47,323 bases of DNA from Zoogloea sp. GTDB taxonomy: Bacteria; Pseudomonadota; Gammaproteobacteria; Burkholderiales; Rhodocyclaceae. Below, one piece after another: positions 1-8,198 of the stretch. The position numbers and the translations under genes are program-made. Under the pieces are notes generated by a model. The model did no database searches and was not told where the DNA came from. It was given only the letters and a program-made list of their open reading frames with translations. Every line of letters begins with the position of its first letter. The stretch's first letter is position 1. The stretch lies in assembly GCA_023150095.1 (NCBI GenBank), contig JAKLLO010000052.1, positions 1 through 47,323 on the forward strand, given 5' to 3'.

Positions 1-188
1 ACGTGTGCACCCTGCCGTCGATGCTGATGAGCCGCTTCGCCAACGTGCTCGACATGTTCGAGCTGCCCTTCGACGACGGCGGCTTTGGCCTGCGCATGGC
101 CTGGCACCCGCGCAACCACGTGGACCCGGCGGTCAGCTGGCTGCGCGAGCAGGTAGTCGGGCTGGTGCCGGGCCAGCCGGCGGCGTAG
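1..188 (+). CDS. LysR-family transcriptional regulator, C-terminal end (partial)
   Basis: Only the last 62 or so codons are in the window; the gene begins upstream and stops with TAG at 186-188. The visible peptide contains LPF, then a beta strand, then WHPRNHVDPAVSWLRE. This is the usual end of a LysR effector-binding domain, in which a W-H-x-R-x4-DPA-x2-WLR segment forms the last strand and helix. LysR proteins are cytoplasmic DNA-binding regulators, often acting on a divergent neighbour, which would lie outside the window. It converges with the next gene. The target and effector cannot be deduced from this fragment. Confidence 0.75.
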   Translation, partial: VCTLPSMLMSRFANVLDMFELPFDDGGFGLRMAWHPRNHVDPAVSWLREQVVGLVPGQPAA

Positions 189-204
189 CGGGCAACGTGG
201 TCGC

Positions 205-762
205 TTAGTTGTCGAGGCCTTCCAGGAGCAGCGCCCCGCAGGCGGCGATGTTGTCGATGTGGGATTGGCGCATGTCGTCGAGCATCGCCCGGGCCACTTC
301 ATCCGGCACCCGCGGCAGCACCTCCTCGATCTTGCGCACCACCCAGGCCTGGCCCTTATTCACAAACTGCAGCCGCGCGGCGAGGCCGTCGATGGCCAGC
401 GTCTTCTGCACGAAGGCGCCGGTGTCGTGGGACGCCACGCCGCCCAGGCGCTGGATGGTCTTGTAGAGCGCCACCGCGTTGGCGCCCTCGTCCTTCTGCA
501 GGCGCTCGAGCACCGCGCGGACGGGGCTGCGGCTGTCCAGCCCGTCGCGCAGGATGGCCAGCACCCGGGCGCCGGCCCGCTCGGCTTCGAGCAGCGCGTT
601 GAGGCGTTCGATGGTTTCGGGATCGGGCCCCTCGGCGGTCTCGCCGAAGTAGCCGGGAAACTCTGCCGCGTAGCACGGCGGCGAGGATTGGGCCGGGATG
701 TCCGGCGAGGCGGACACGTCCGGCGTGGCCGGCGCCTGCGGGGCGCGGGGATGGTCGCTCAT
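205..762 (-). CDS. DUF6306-like (ferritin-like helical) protein
   Basis: A 185-residue soluble protein. The first 40 residues are Pro/Ala/Ser-rich and probably disordered. From about residue 48 the helical segment (ERLNALLEAERAGARVLAIL) has a Glu-rich face, and later helices carry paired acidic and His residues. The pattern recalls DUF6306/ferritin-like proteins, which is a family memory and not a search result. No signal peptide is seen. It lies 11 bases downstream of the FmdE-like gene on the same strand, so the two are probably co-transcribed. A role in metal or redox chemistry with that partner is a guess. Confidence 0.6.
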   Translation of the reverse strand: MSDHPRAPQAPATPDVSASPDIPAQSSPPCYAAEFPGYFGETAEGPDPETIERLNALLEAERAGARVLAILRDGLDSRSPVRAVLERLQKDEGANAVALYKTIQRLGGVASHDTGAFVQKTLAIDGLAARLQFVNKGQAWVVRKIEEVLPRVPDEVARAMLDDMRQSHIDNIAACGALLLEGLDN

Positions 763-773
763 CGCAGGCTCCT

Positions 774-1385
774 TCAGTCGGCCCGGCGGATCACGAACAC
801 CGCCGGATCGTCGCCGTGATCCAGCAGCACGCTACGCACCCGGGCCTGCCACAGGGTGCGGAAGTCCTGTGCCTCGTCCGGGCTGGCCACGCCCGACAGG
901 CAGCGCTGCATGAGCGGCGCCATCCGGGGATCGGCCGGCACGTGGCGCAGATGGGCCGCGGCGTCCACCGACAAGCCGGTATCAACCCGGGTGAAGCGCA
1001 GGTCGAGGGGCTGGCTGACATCGAAGGCCATCAGGTTGCGGCGATCGAAACGCCCGGCGAGGCCCTTGAAGCCGCTGTCGGTGGTGCCGCCGGTGAGCAT
1101 CGACACCACGTTGGCGATCACGCCGGTGACGCCTTCGCTGCGCCCCTCGCGGAAGCTCGCCTTCACCGCGCCGCGCTCGGGCACGGCGTCGCCGTACAGC
1201 GCCATCAGCGCCTGGCGGGTGAGCCAGTAGGCGCTCGCCACCGTGGGGCACGAATGTCCGGCCAGTTTGACGGCGTCCAGGTAGCCGTATTCGACGAGGC
1301 CGCCGTCGAAGGCACCGAGAAATTCGGCCAGCGGATCGCGCAGGCGCAGACGGGGAACGAGATCGAAGAACTGCGGGTAAGGCAT
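774..1385 (-). CDS. FmdE-like domain protein
   Basis: A 203-residue protein. The segment AGHSCPTVASAYWLTRQAL near residues 42-60 matches the GHxCP signature of the FmdE family (subunit E of formylmethanofuran dehydrogenase and its many stand-alone relatives). There the His and Cys can bind a metal. PERGAVKASF and GVTGVIANVV follow, as usual in proteobacterial FmdE-like proteins. It has no zinc-ribbon extension and no signal peptide. As no methanogenesis genes are near, the enzyme role does not transfer. It starts 11 bases upstream of the DUF6306-like gene, probably as one operon. Function unknown; the family call is moderately sure. Confidence 0.65.
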   Translation of the reverse strand: MPYPQFFDLVPRLRLRDPLAEFLGAFDGGLVEYGYLDAVKLAGHSCPTVASAYWLTRQALMALYGDAVPERGAVKASFREGRSEGVTGVIANVVSMLTGGTTDSGFKGLAGRFDRRNLMAFDVSQPLDLRFTRVDTGLSVDAAAHLRHVPADPRMAPLMQRCLSGVASPDEAQDFRTLWQARVRSVLLDHGDDPAVFVIRRAD

Positions 1386-1407
1386 TGCGACGCTCCACTG
1401 ATGACGG

Positions 1408-1439
1408 GAATCGCCGGCCGGAAACCGGCGCGGCGATTC
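1408..1439. other. Hairpin between lipase and FmdE-like genes
   Basis: GAATCGCC pairs with GGCGATTC, and GCCGG with CCGGC inside it, around an AAA loop. It lies 50 bases past the lipase stop on the minus strand. No T-run follows on either strand, so it may be a Rho-type or weak terminator or simply an RNA end-protecting hairpin. Confidence 0.35.
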
Positions 1440-1489
1440 AGGCTAGCGTCGCCCGCCTGGGCTCGCCTTGATCGACGACAGGCCGGACC

Positions 1490-4012
1490 TCAATAAACGC
1501 GGGGCACCCGGTCGCCCACCGTGAGCGGCGCAAAGGGCGGCAGGCCGAAGGTCGAACAGGCGGCGAGCGGCAGATCGTGGCGATAGCGGGCGGCGTCCCG
1601 CTCGGCGCGGGTCCATTTTTCAAGGGCGAACTCGTAGTCGGGCAGCGACAGGCCCAGGGTCTTGTCGGCCATCGCGGCCGGGATCGGGTGGGCCGCCTGA
1701 TGGCACAGCAGCGCGGCAAAGCGCGGGCTGCCCGCCCCTTCGGCGCGCACCTGATCGAGCTCGCGGGTGGCGATCGCGGTGTAGTGGCGGCCCAGCTCGC
1801 GGTAGGCGCCCACCAGATCGGCGTAGGAGTTGATGGTCATCGACACGGTGGAATCCTGCGGGAAGATCGGCGTGAGGAGGTTGTCGTCGATCGCCCCCTT
1901 GCCGGCCAGCAGGCGGGCCAGAAAGGCCGAGGATTCGCAGGGCAGCGCGTCGTCCTCGCCGCAGCGGGTCAGCACCCGGTCGTCCGCACTGCGCTCGGTG
2001 GTCTGGCGCTGCCGCCAGTCGGGGTAGTCGAAGGCCGGCTTGATGATCCACAGGCGGGTCCGGGGGGCGCGCAGACAGCTGTCGGGGTCGGCGTCGCGGC
2101 TCACGCAGCCGGCCAGGAAGGGATAGGGCCAGCCCCAGATCGGGTACGAACGCACCCGCGGCTCGGCGTGGGCGTCCATCGCGTCGCCCACCGTCTCCAG
2201 CGCCGCGTGGGCATCGCGGGCGGCCTGGGTGGTGCCGGCCATGCGGCGGCTGGAGCGGCGCAGCACCAGCTCGTCGTAACAACCGCGCGGCCAGCCGGCG
2301 AGGCCCGGCACGTGCAGGTGCAGGCCCTTGCGGATCAGCAGCTCGTTGCGCAGCAGGCACAGGTCGCCCATCGAACCGCCCTTGTCCTCGGCGTGATCGG
2401 AGACGATCACGTCCTTCACGCCCTCGACGATGGGGGCGTAGGCGCCCAGGTTGTCGGACGAGCCGCCATCCACCAGGCGCACGTAAACCGGATCGCGGTC
2501 GGTCACGTATGCGGCATAGGATTCGCCCAGGTAGAGCGGCGCCGGCAAGGCCAGGTGGATGGCCCGCCGGGCTTCGCTGGTCTTGGCCTCGCCCGCCTCG
2601 TCGAGGTTGCGCAGGTCGAGCCCCCAGTTTAGGTTGAGGACGTGCTGCGCCAGCGCCGCGCTGAAGCGGATCGGCTGGCCATAAACCCGCTGGTTGGCGT
2701 CGAAGAACGCGGCCGAGGCATTGACCGCCGTGAGCAGCGAGGCATTGCGACGCCCCTTCTGCAGGCTCCGGTCCTGGTTCTCGAGATCGGGCAAGGCCAG
2801 GTCCACGTTGATCGCCCCCACGCCGCCGGCGCATTGCTGGTCGGCGGTCATGCGGAAGATGTCGCGGTCGAAGTTGGTGTCGTTGCGGCCGGTCCAGCCG
2901 AGGATCGAGCGGCTGGGCGCCGCGGTGGCATTGATCACCCAGCGCGGTGGCGACTGGCGGCCGTCGGCGTACAGGCTGGCGAGCCCGGCAAAGGTCAGCC
3001 GCGCCGGGTCGGGACGGATCCGGAGGTCGTCGCCGCGATCAAGCAGCCCGGCTTCGGCGCTGTCGCGGGGCGTGTGGCTGGCGAAGCTGGTCTTGCCCCG
3101 GTCGGCGCCCTGGTCGATCACGAAGTGCCTCACCGCGCCCACCTGCGCCGCCTCGCCGATGTCACGCTCCAGGGCGCGGGCGTCGAGGGGTTCCAGGCCG
3201 TAGCTGATGCCGATGCCTTCGCGATAGACGATGCGCGACGGCGAGAGATTGATCGGCCAGTCGAAAACCGTGTTGGCCACCCACGCCATCGGCAGCGACA
3301 GCAGCGACACGCTCACCAGCGCGCCGTAGGTGGTGTAGCTGCGGACGCGGGCGCCGACGGAGTTGCCAAACTCGCAGCGCTGCCAGGTGAGGATGTCGGC
3401 GTGGCAGCGGACGAACTGCTGGTGAAGGGTGTCGCGCCGCAGCCCGTCACCGTTCCAGTAGGCGCGGGCGGCCGCCAGGGCTTCGGGGTCGGCGCGGCTG
3501 CCCGCCCCGACCGGCGCCGGGCAGAACAGATCCTGTTCGGGCATGCCGCGCCGGGCAGCCTCGGCGGCGATCAACCCGGGCGAAAAACGCGACAGCAGGC
3601 CGGCCGGGATGCAGTCGCGAAAATAGCGCTGCAGATTCTTGTCGGCGGGCTTTGGCTCACCGCTCTCCGGCCGGTTGCGGATCAGCCGCGAGTAGGCGTA
3701 GAACGCGGCGTAGCTCCCGCCGGACACCGACGACACCGCATCCGCCTGCCAGAACAGCGAGTTGTCGAAGCGGGTGGGATCGCGGCTCAGTTCGAGCGGG
3801 CTGCTCACCGACGCCGCCAGCACGCCCATGGCGAACGACGAGGCCTTGGTGCCGCCGCCGGCCAGGGTGATCGCGATGCCGGCATCCGCATCGTGGGGCA
3901 CCACCGGACGGCAGGCCTGATCCTCGGCGCCCGGGGGCGTCATCGCTGCAACGACGGGGGATAGCGCAAATGCGGCGGCGCCCAGCCAACCGCCCAGATT
4001 GGGGAAACGCAT
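1490..4012 (-). CDS. Large secreted patatin-like phospholipase
   Basis: 840 residues from ATG at 4012. This start follows GAGGAG within 10 bases and opens a signal peptide (residues 1-24, ending VVAAM); the longer reading from 4042 lacks these. The oxyanion loop is GGGTKAS at 52-58 and the nucleophile elbow SSVSGGS at 94-100 with Ser97. The catalytic-dyad Asp is in LVDGGSSDN near residue 514. The elbow is S-x-S-x-G where GxSxG is usual, and SGGS recalls group IV (cPLA2-like) enzymes. At 840 residues it is far longer than a simple patatin; about 400 residues separate Ser and Asp. It probably hydrolyses acyl esters in the periplasm or outside. It is single, with nnrS 75 bases upstream on the same strand. 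Confidence 0.75.
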   Translation of the reverse strand: MRFPNLGGWLGAAAFALSPVVAAMTPPGAEDQACRPVVPHDADAGIAITLAGGGTKASSFAMGVLAASVSSPLELSRDPTRFDNSLFWQADAVSSVSGGSYAAFYAYSRLIRNRPESGEPKPADKNLQRYFRDCIPAGLLSRFSPGLIAAEAARRGMPEQDLFCPAPVGAGSRADPEALAAARAYWNGDGLRRDTLHQQFVRCHADILTWQRCEFGNSVGARVRSYTTYGALVSVSLLSLPMAWVANTVFDWPINLSPSRIVYREGIGISYGLEPLDARALERDIGEAAQVGAVRHFVIDQGADRGKTSFASHTPRDSAEAGLLDRGDDLRIRPDPARLTFAGLASLYADGRQSPPRWVINATAAPSRSILGWTGRNDTNFDRDIFRMTADQQCAGGVGAINVDLALPDLENQDRSLQKGRRNASLLTAVNASAAFFDANQRVYGQPIRFSAALAQHVLNLNWGLDLRNLDEAGEAKTSEARRAIHLALPAPLYLGESYAAYVTDRDPVYVRLVDGGSSDNLGAYAPIVEGVKDVIVSDHAEDKGGSMGDLCLLRNELLIRKGLHLHVPGLAGWPRGCYDELVLRRSSRRMAGTTQAARDAHAALETVGDAMDAHAEPRVRSYPIWGWPYPFLAGCVSRDADPDSCLRAPRTRLWIIKPAFDYPDWRQRQTTERSADDRVLTRCGEDDALPCESSAFLARLLAGKGAIDDNLLTPIFPQDSTVSMTINSYADLVGAYRELGRHYTAIATRELDQVRAEGAGSPRFAALLCHQAAHPIPAAMADKTLGLSLPDYEFALEKWTRAERDAARYRHDLPLAACSTFGLPPFAPLTVGDRVPRVY

Positions 4013-4086
4013 GATCCTCTCCTCGTCTGCCCGCCACCGCAAATGCGGACCGGATTATGACAAGTTAGACCATCACGCCCCGGGAC

Positions 4087-5247
4087 TCAATGCTCCTTGC
4101 CGTCGATGCGCGGGCTGATGAGCCGCGGCAGCATCCGCCCGCCGAGGATCGCGAAGCACAGGAACCAGCAGGTCGCCGCCAGATGCACCCACGCGGTGTA
4201 GGCGCCGGGCGCCAGCTGGGGCAGCACCACGCGCACCACCAGCCCGGCCAGCATGATCCAGATCAGCAGCTTGTCGCCGGCGTCGAAGGCCACCTTGCGG
4301 CCGGTGTGGCCCTTGGAGATGCGCACCAGCATCGGCGGGATGATCAGCCCCATCACCCCGAAGGTAAACAGATGGATCGACACGCTGCCGGTCCACGCGT
4401 GCGCGCCGACGAGCCCGGCCAGCTCGACCAGCAGCTGCAGCGCGATGGAGAGGTAACCCAGGTACATCACCGCCAGGTCGATGCGGGTCATCGCCAGGCC
4501 AGGCTTCCAGCGCGTGAAGCGCACGAGCAGCAGCACCGCGCAGACAAGCAGCAGCCCGCCGGCCAGCCACACCGGCAGCCAGGGCTGGAAGACCAGCGCC
4601 AGCGCCGAGAACTTGATCGCGCCATCCAGCCGCGGATTGCGCAGGATCTCGGCCTGGAACACGCCCTTCATGAACTGGGTGAGCGTGCGCTCCAGCATCA
4701 CCAGAAACGCCACCCGGAACAGCCCGACGGCCATCACCGCGCCGGCGTGGAAGTGGTCCGCACTCTGCACCAGCAGCTTGGCGGCGAGGAAGGTGGGCAG
4801 GATGAGGAGGAAGAAGTAGTTGTCGCGGAAGCTGTCCTGCTGGCGATGGCGCAGCAGCGTGACGAGCAGCATGCCGACGATGGTGCCGAGGAAGGCCAGG
4901 TTCGACGCCCAGAACAGCCACGCCGGCCAGCCGCCGCCAAAGGCCATGCCGATCCGCTCGAAGATCCACGCCGCCACCAGCACCACCAGCGAGGCGCCGT
5001 GATAGCCGCGCACCTGCACCCAGTTCTTGGTGGCGGTGAGCAGGAAGCCGCCCATCACCGCCCAGCCAAAGCCGAAGAACATCTCGTGGGCGTGCCACTG
5101 CACCGGCGCGACCGGCGGCGCCGGCAGGGCCAGATGGCCGGTGAAGACGAGCGCCCACAGCATCGGCAGCGCAAGGCCGGCGAGGCAGGCGAGGAGGAAG
5201 AACGGCCGGAAGCCGACGAGCCAGAGGGGTTGGGTGGCGAGTTTCAT
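4087..5247 (-). CDS. nnrS: NnrS family membrane protein
   Basis: 386 residues with about 12 hydrophobic segments. It starts LWLVGFRPFFLLACLAG and has WHAHEMFFGFGWAVMGGFLLT near residue 50-70, the hallmarks of NnrS. NnrS is a haem- and copper-binding inner-membrane protein of denitrifiers, linked to nitric oxide tolerance and often controlled by NnrR. Full length for the family. It lies between the patatin-like lipase and a secreted Arg/Asp-rich protein, all on the minus strand; no denitrification enzyme gene is in the window. No clear NnrR/FNR box was found in the 93 bases upstream. Confidence 0.9.
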   Translation of the reverse strand: MKLATQPLWLVGFRPFFLLACLAGLALPMLWALVFTGHLALPAPPVAPVQWHAHEMFFGFGWAVMGGFLLTATKNWVQVRGYHGASLVVLVAAWIFERIGMAFGGGWPAWLFWASNLAFLGTIVGMLLVTLLRHRQQDSFRDNYFFLLILPTFLAAKLLVQSADHFHAGAVMAVGLFRVAFLVMLERTLTQFMKGVFQAEILRNPRLDGAIKFSALALVFQPWLPVWLAGGLLLVCAVLLLVRFTRWKPGLAMTRIDLAVMYLGYLSIALQLLVELAGLVGAHAWTGSVSIHLFTFGVMGLIIPPMLVRISKGHTGRKVAFDAGDKLLIWIMLAGLVVRVVLPQLAPGAYTAWVHLAATCWFLCFAILGGRMLPRLISPRIDGKEH

Positions 5248-5340
5248 GGGCGCAGCGGGAGAAGAGGTTCGGCCCTGACGACCGGAGCCCCAACGCTATC
5301 CCGCGCCGCCCACCCGCGCCTTGATCAGGGACAGGCCTGC

Positions 5341-5871
5341 TCAGTCACGGCCGCGGCCATGCCCGTGGCCGTGCCCCGGCCCACCCCGCTCGTCGAAACG
5401 CTCGGCGCGCCGGTCGTCGCGACGATCTTCCCGACGGTCGCGGCGGTCGTCGAAGCGGTCGTCGCGGCGATCCCGGCGGTCATCGAAGCGCTCGTCCCGG
5501 CGGTCGTCGCGACGGTCGTAATGGCGGCCGTATTCGGCGCGGTAGCGCGGGGCATAGACGTTGCGGTACCAGCCGTCCTGCACGAAATAGACCGGCACGC
5601 CGCAGGCATCGTAGCGCCCGCAGTAACGTCGCCAGTCGCGGGCGTGGCCGGGCGGCACGCGCAGGTAGAGGGGCGCGGCGGCGTACGGCGCCGGGCGGAT
5701 GACCATCGGCTTGGGGTACATCAGCACCGGCCGGGGAAAGTTGCCGATGTCGATGCGCCCGTAGAAGTTGGGATCGCCAATGCCGATCGACACGCCGACA
5801 TCGGTGGCCATTGCGCCCTGCGCGGCCGCGGCGAGCACCGCCGCGCTCAAGATTCGCTTCATGGAAGACAT
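5341..5871 (-). CDS. Secreted Arg/Asp-rich repeat protein
   Basis: 176 residues. A signal peptide (KRILSAAVLAAAAQGAMA) is followed by a domain of about 100 residues with two Cys (RRYCGRYDACGVPVYFV), typical of small periplasmic proteins. The last 55 residues are almost only Arg, Asp, Glu and Phe in short repeats of the DRRD/ERFDDRR kind, ending in alternating Gly-His. Two starts fit (5871 and 5862); GGAAA precedes the first. The tail is charged, low in complexity and probably disordered. The GHGHGHG end could bind metal. No known family; function unknown. Confidence 0.65.
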   Translation of the reverse strand: MSSMKRILSAAVLAAAAQGAMATDVGVSIGIGDPNFYGRIDIGNFPRPVLMYPKPMVIRPAPYAAAPLYLRVPPGHARDWRRYCGRYDACGVPVYFVQDGWYRNVYAPRYRAEYGRHYDRRDDRRDERFDDRRDRRDDRFDDRRDRREDRRDDRRAERFDERGGPGHGHGHGRGRD

Positions 5872-6013
5872 GCGTGGATTTCCTGTTCGTTTTTATTGCA
5901 CATCGGGCAAGAATCGGCCGGAAGCCACACAGGCATTGCCAGCCACCTCGCCCACTGTAGAAGCGCAAGAACGGCAAGGCAGTAAGAATCTGTAAGGGTT
6001 TGCGACGGGCGTC

Positions 6014-8062
6014 TCAGTCTTCGCCGAACACCGTCACCCGGTTGCGACCGCCGTGCTTGGCGGCGTACATGGCGCCATCGGCGTGGAGCAGCAGGCTCAC
6101 GTCGTCGGCGCCGTGCTCGGGATAGACGGCGATGCCGATGCTGGACGACACATCGAGCCGCAAGCCCTCGATCTGGAATGATTCGGCGAGGGCCACGCGG
6201 ATCTTCTCGGCCACCAGCTCGGCGTCGTGGATGGAGTCGATATGGGGCAGGAGCACCACGAACTCGTCGCCACCAAAGCGCCCGACGGTGTCGGATTCGC
6301 GCACGCACATGCGCATCCGCACCGCCGCCTCGCGCAGGAGCTGGTCGCCCACCGCGTGGCCGTAGGCGTCGTTCACCGGCTTGAAGCGGTCCAGGTCGAT
6401 GTACAGCAGGGCCACCCGGTGGCGGTTGCGGCGGGCGGCCGACAGGGCCTGGCGGAGACGATCGGTGACCAGGGTGCGGTTGGGCAGGTCGGTGAGCATG
6501 TCGTGCTCGGCCATGTAGGCGATGCGCGCCTGGCTGGCCCGGCGCTCGGAGATGTCGCGGCTCACCCCGTGCAGCTCGATCTTGCCGGTGCGGGTGTTGC
6601 GGCAGTAGGTGGTGACCACCTCGATCCACACGGTGCTGCCGTCCTTGCGGGGCTGCTCCACCTCGTCGGTGTAGAAGCGCGGCTGGGCGTCGGGGTTGTC
6701 GAGGAAGCTGCGCGCCCGCTGACGCACCAGGGCACGCATCTCGTCGGCGTCGCGGGACAGGAATGTGGCGTCGAAGGGCATCGCGAGGACCTCGTCGGCG
6801 GTGTAGCCGCGCAGACGCTCGATTGACGGGCTCACGTAGATGAAGCGCAGGGAGTCGGTGTCGACCGTCCACACCACGTCTTTCATGGTCTCGGTGAGGA
6901 GCCGGTATTTTTCTTCGCTGGCCTCCAGGCGTTCGGCCGCCCGGCGGGTTTCGGCCACGCTGCGGTGCAGGCGCCGGTTGATGTGGTGGATGTAGACCGC
7001 CACCAGGGTGATCAGCCCGATGACACCCAACGCCGCACCGAGGTAGGTGCGCAGTCCGTCGAGGTCATCGCGGACGGGTTCGTAGAGAAACCCCTTGAAG
7101 TCGAAGCCCGAGGGCAGCATGCCGATATCGGCGTACACCTCGGCGATGTGCTTCCAGCGCCCAACGCTCATGTAACCCACGTCCACCAGATCGGGCCGGA
7201 CCAGCGGGATCGTCTGACGTGCCTCGAACAGGAAGAACTCGAGGGGCAGGGTGTTCTCGTAGCGGGTATGGATCAGCCGGGCGATCTCGTCCGGGTGGTC
7301 GAGGGCGTAGCGCCAGCCACGCAGGCTCGCCTCACGAAAGGCCTGGACGGTCTCGGGGCTGCGGCGGAGCAGGCTCTCGGTGGTGAACAGGTTGTCGCCG
7401 TAGAAGTCGATCCCGGCCGAACGGGGCGTGTAGACCTGATAGTCGATCCCCGCCGCCTCGAGGAAATACGGCTCGTTCGACGAATAGGCGCTGATGGCGT
7501 CCACGTCGCCGTTGATGAGCGACTGCGGGTTGAAGGTGTGCTCCACGAACTTGAGCCGTTCGACCGGGATGCGCTCCTTGCGCAGGTAGGCCAGCAGCTC
7601 GTCGGCGCCGGGTTCCAGCATCACCCGCTTGCCGATCAGGTCATGGACGGACGGCACCGCCTGCTCCCGCCGGGCCAGCAGCACCAGCGGCGAATGCTGG
7701 AAGATCGTCGCCACCACCACCACCGGCTTGCCCGCCAGGCGGTCGATCAGGAGGCCGCTGTTGCCCACGCCGAAATCGGCGCGGCCGGAGACCACCTCGT
7801 CCACCACGTCCAGCCCGGGCCGGGCGTCCTTGAGGCGCACCACCAGCCCGACATCCTTGTAATAGCCCTTCTCGATCGCCGCGTAATAACCGGCAAACTG
7901 GAAGGCGTGATGCCAGCGCAGCTGCAGGGTCACCGCCGTCTGCGCCCATGCAGCAGCCCCCCAGCCCAGCAGCAGGCCCAGCGTCGCCACGCGAAGCGCG
8001 ACACTGCTGCGGGTTGCTATCAGGATCCGGCGGACCGGCTGCATGGCGTATGTCGTTAACAT
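6014..8062 (-). CDS. NMT1/SsuA-type periplasmic sensor - PAS - GGDEF diguanylate cyclase
   Basis: 682 residues from ATG 8062 (AGGA just upstream). Order: signal peptide to about residue 41; NMT1/THI5-like binding domain (LQLRWHHAFQFAGYYAAIEKG) to about 335; one membrane span near 345-365; PAS with PAC end around 390-510; GGDEF to the end. The active site GGDEF is at 597-601 and intact. RESD at 588-591, five residues before it, is the inhibitory I-site for c-di-GMP. It should make c-di-GMP in the cytoplasm in response to a periplasmic ligand of the pyrimidine-precursor, sulfonate or similar class. It is divergent from the YncD-like receptor gene, with a shared 136-base upstream region. Confidence 0.88.
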   Translation of the reverse strand: MLTTYAMQPVRRILIATRSSVALRVATLGLLLGWGAAAWAQTAVTLQLRWHHAFQFAGYYAAIEKGYYKDVGLVVRLKDARPGLDVVDEVVSGRADFGVGNSGLLIDRLAGKPVVVVATIFQHSPLVLLARREQAVPSVHDLIGKRVMLEPGADELLAYLRKERIPVERLKFVEHTFNPQSLINGDVDAISAYSSNEPYFLEAAGIDYQVYTPRSAGIDFYGDNLFTTESLLRRSPETVQAFREASLRGWRYALDHPDEIARLIHTRYENTLPLEFFLFEARQTIPLVRPDLVDVGYMSVGRWKHIAEVYADIGMLPSGFDFKGFLYEPVRDDLDGLRTYLGAALGVIGLITLVAVYIHHINRRLHRSVAETRRAAERLEASEEKYRLLTETMKDVVWTVDTDSLRFIYVSPSIERLRGYTADEVLAMPFDATFLSRDADEMRALVRQRARSFLDNPDAQPRFYTDEVEQPRKDGSTVWIEVVTTYCRNTRTGKIELHGVSRDISERRASQARIAYMAEHDMLTDLPNRTLVTDRLRQALSAARRNRHRVALLYIDLDRFKPVNDAYGHAVGDQLLREAAVRMRMCVRESDTVGRFGGDEFVVLLPHIDSIHDAELVAEKIRVALAESFQIEGLRLDVSSSIGIAVYPEHGADDVSLLLHADGAMYAAKHGGRNRVTVFGED

Positions 8063-8198
8063 GGATCCTGTCAAGTATAACGAGCACCACCCGGCACCGT
8101 CTGTTACGAGGTGCCCAAATCACGATTTTCATGATGCGCGCCGGCCACTGGAAGGCTATGTTTCGCAAAAAAGCCACAGTCGCTCACGGAGACACCGA

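Noticed and set aside
8069..8079. TTGACA and TATACT on the minus strand near the diguanylate cyclase start
   Set aside because: They overlap each other, so cannot form one promoter; neither has a good partner at 16-18 bases.
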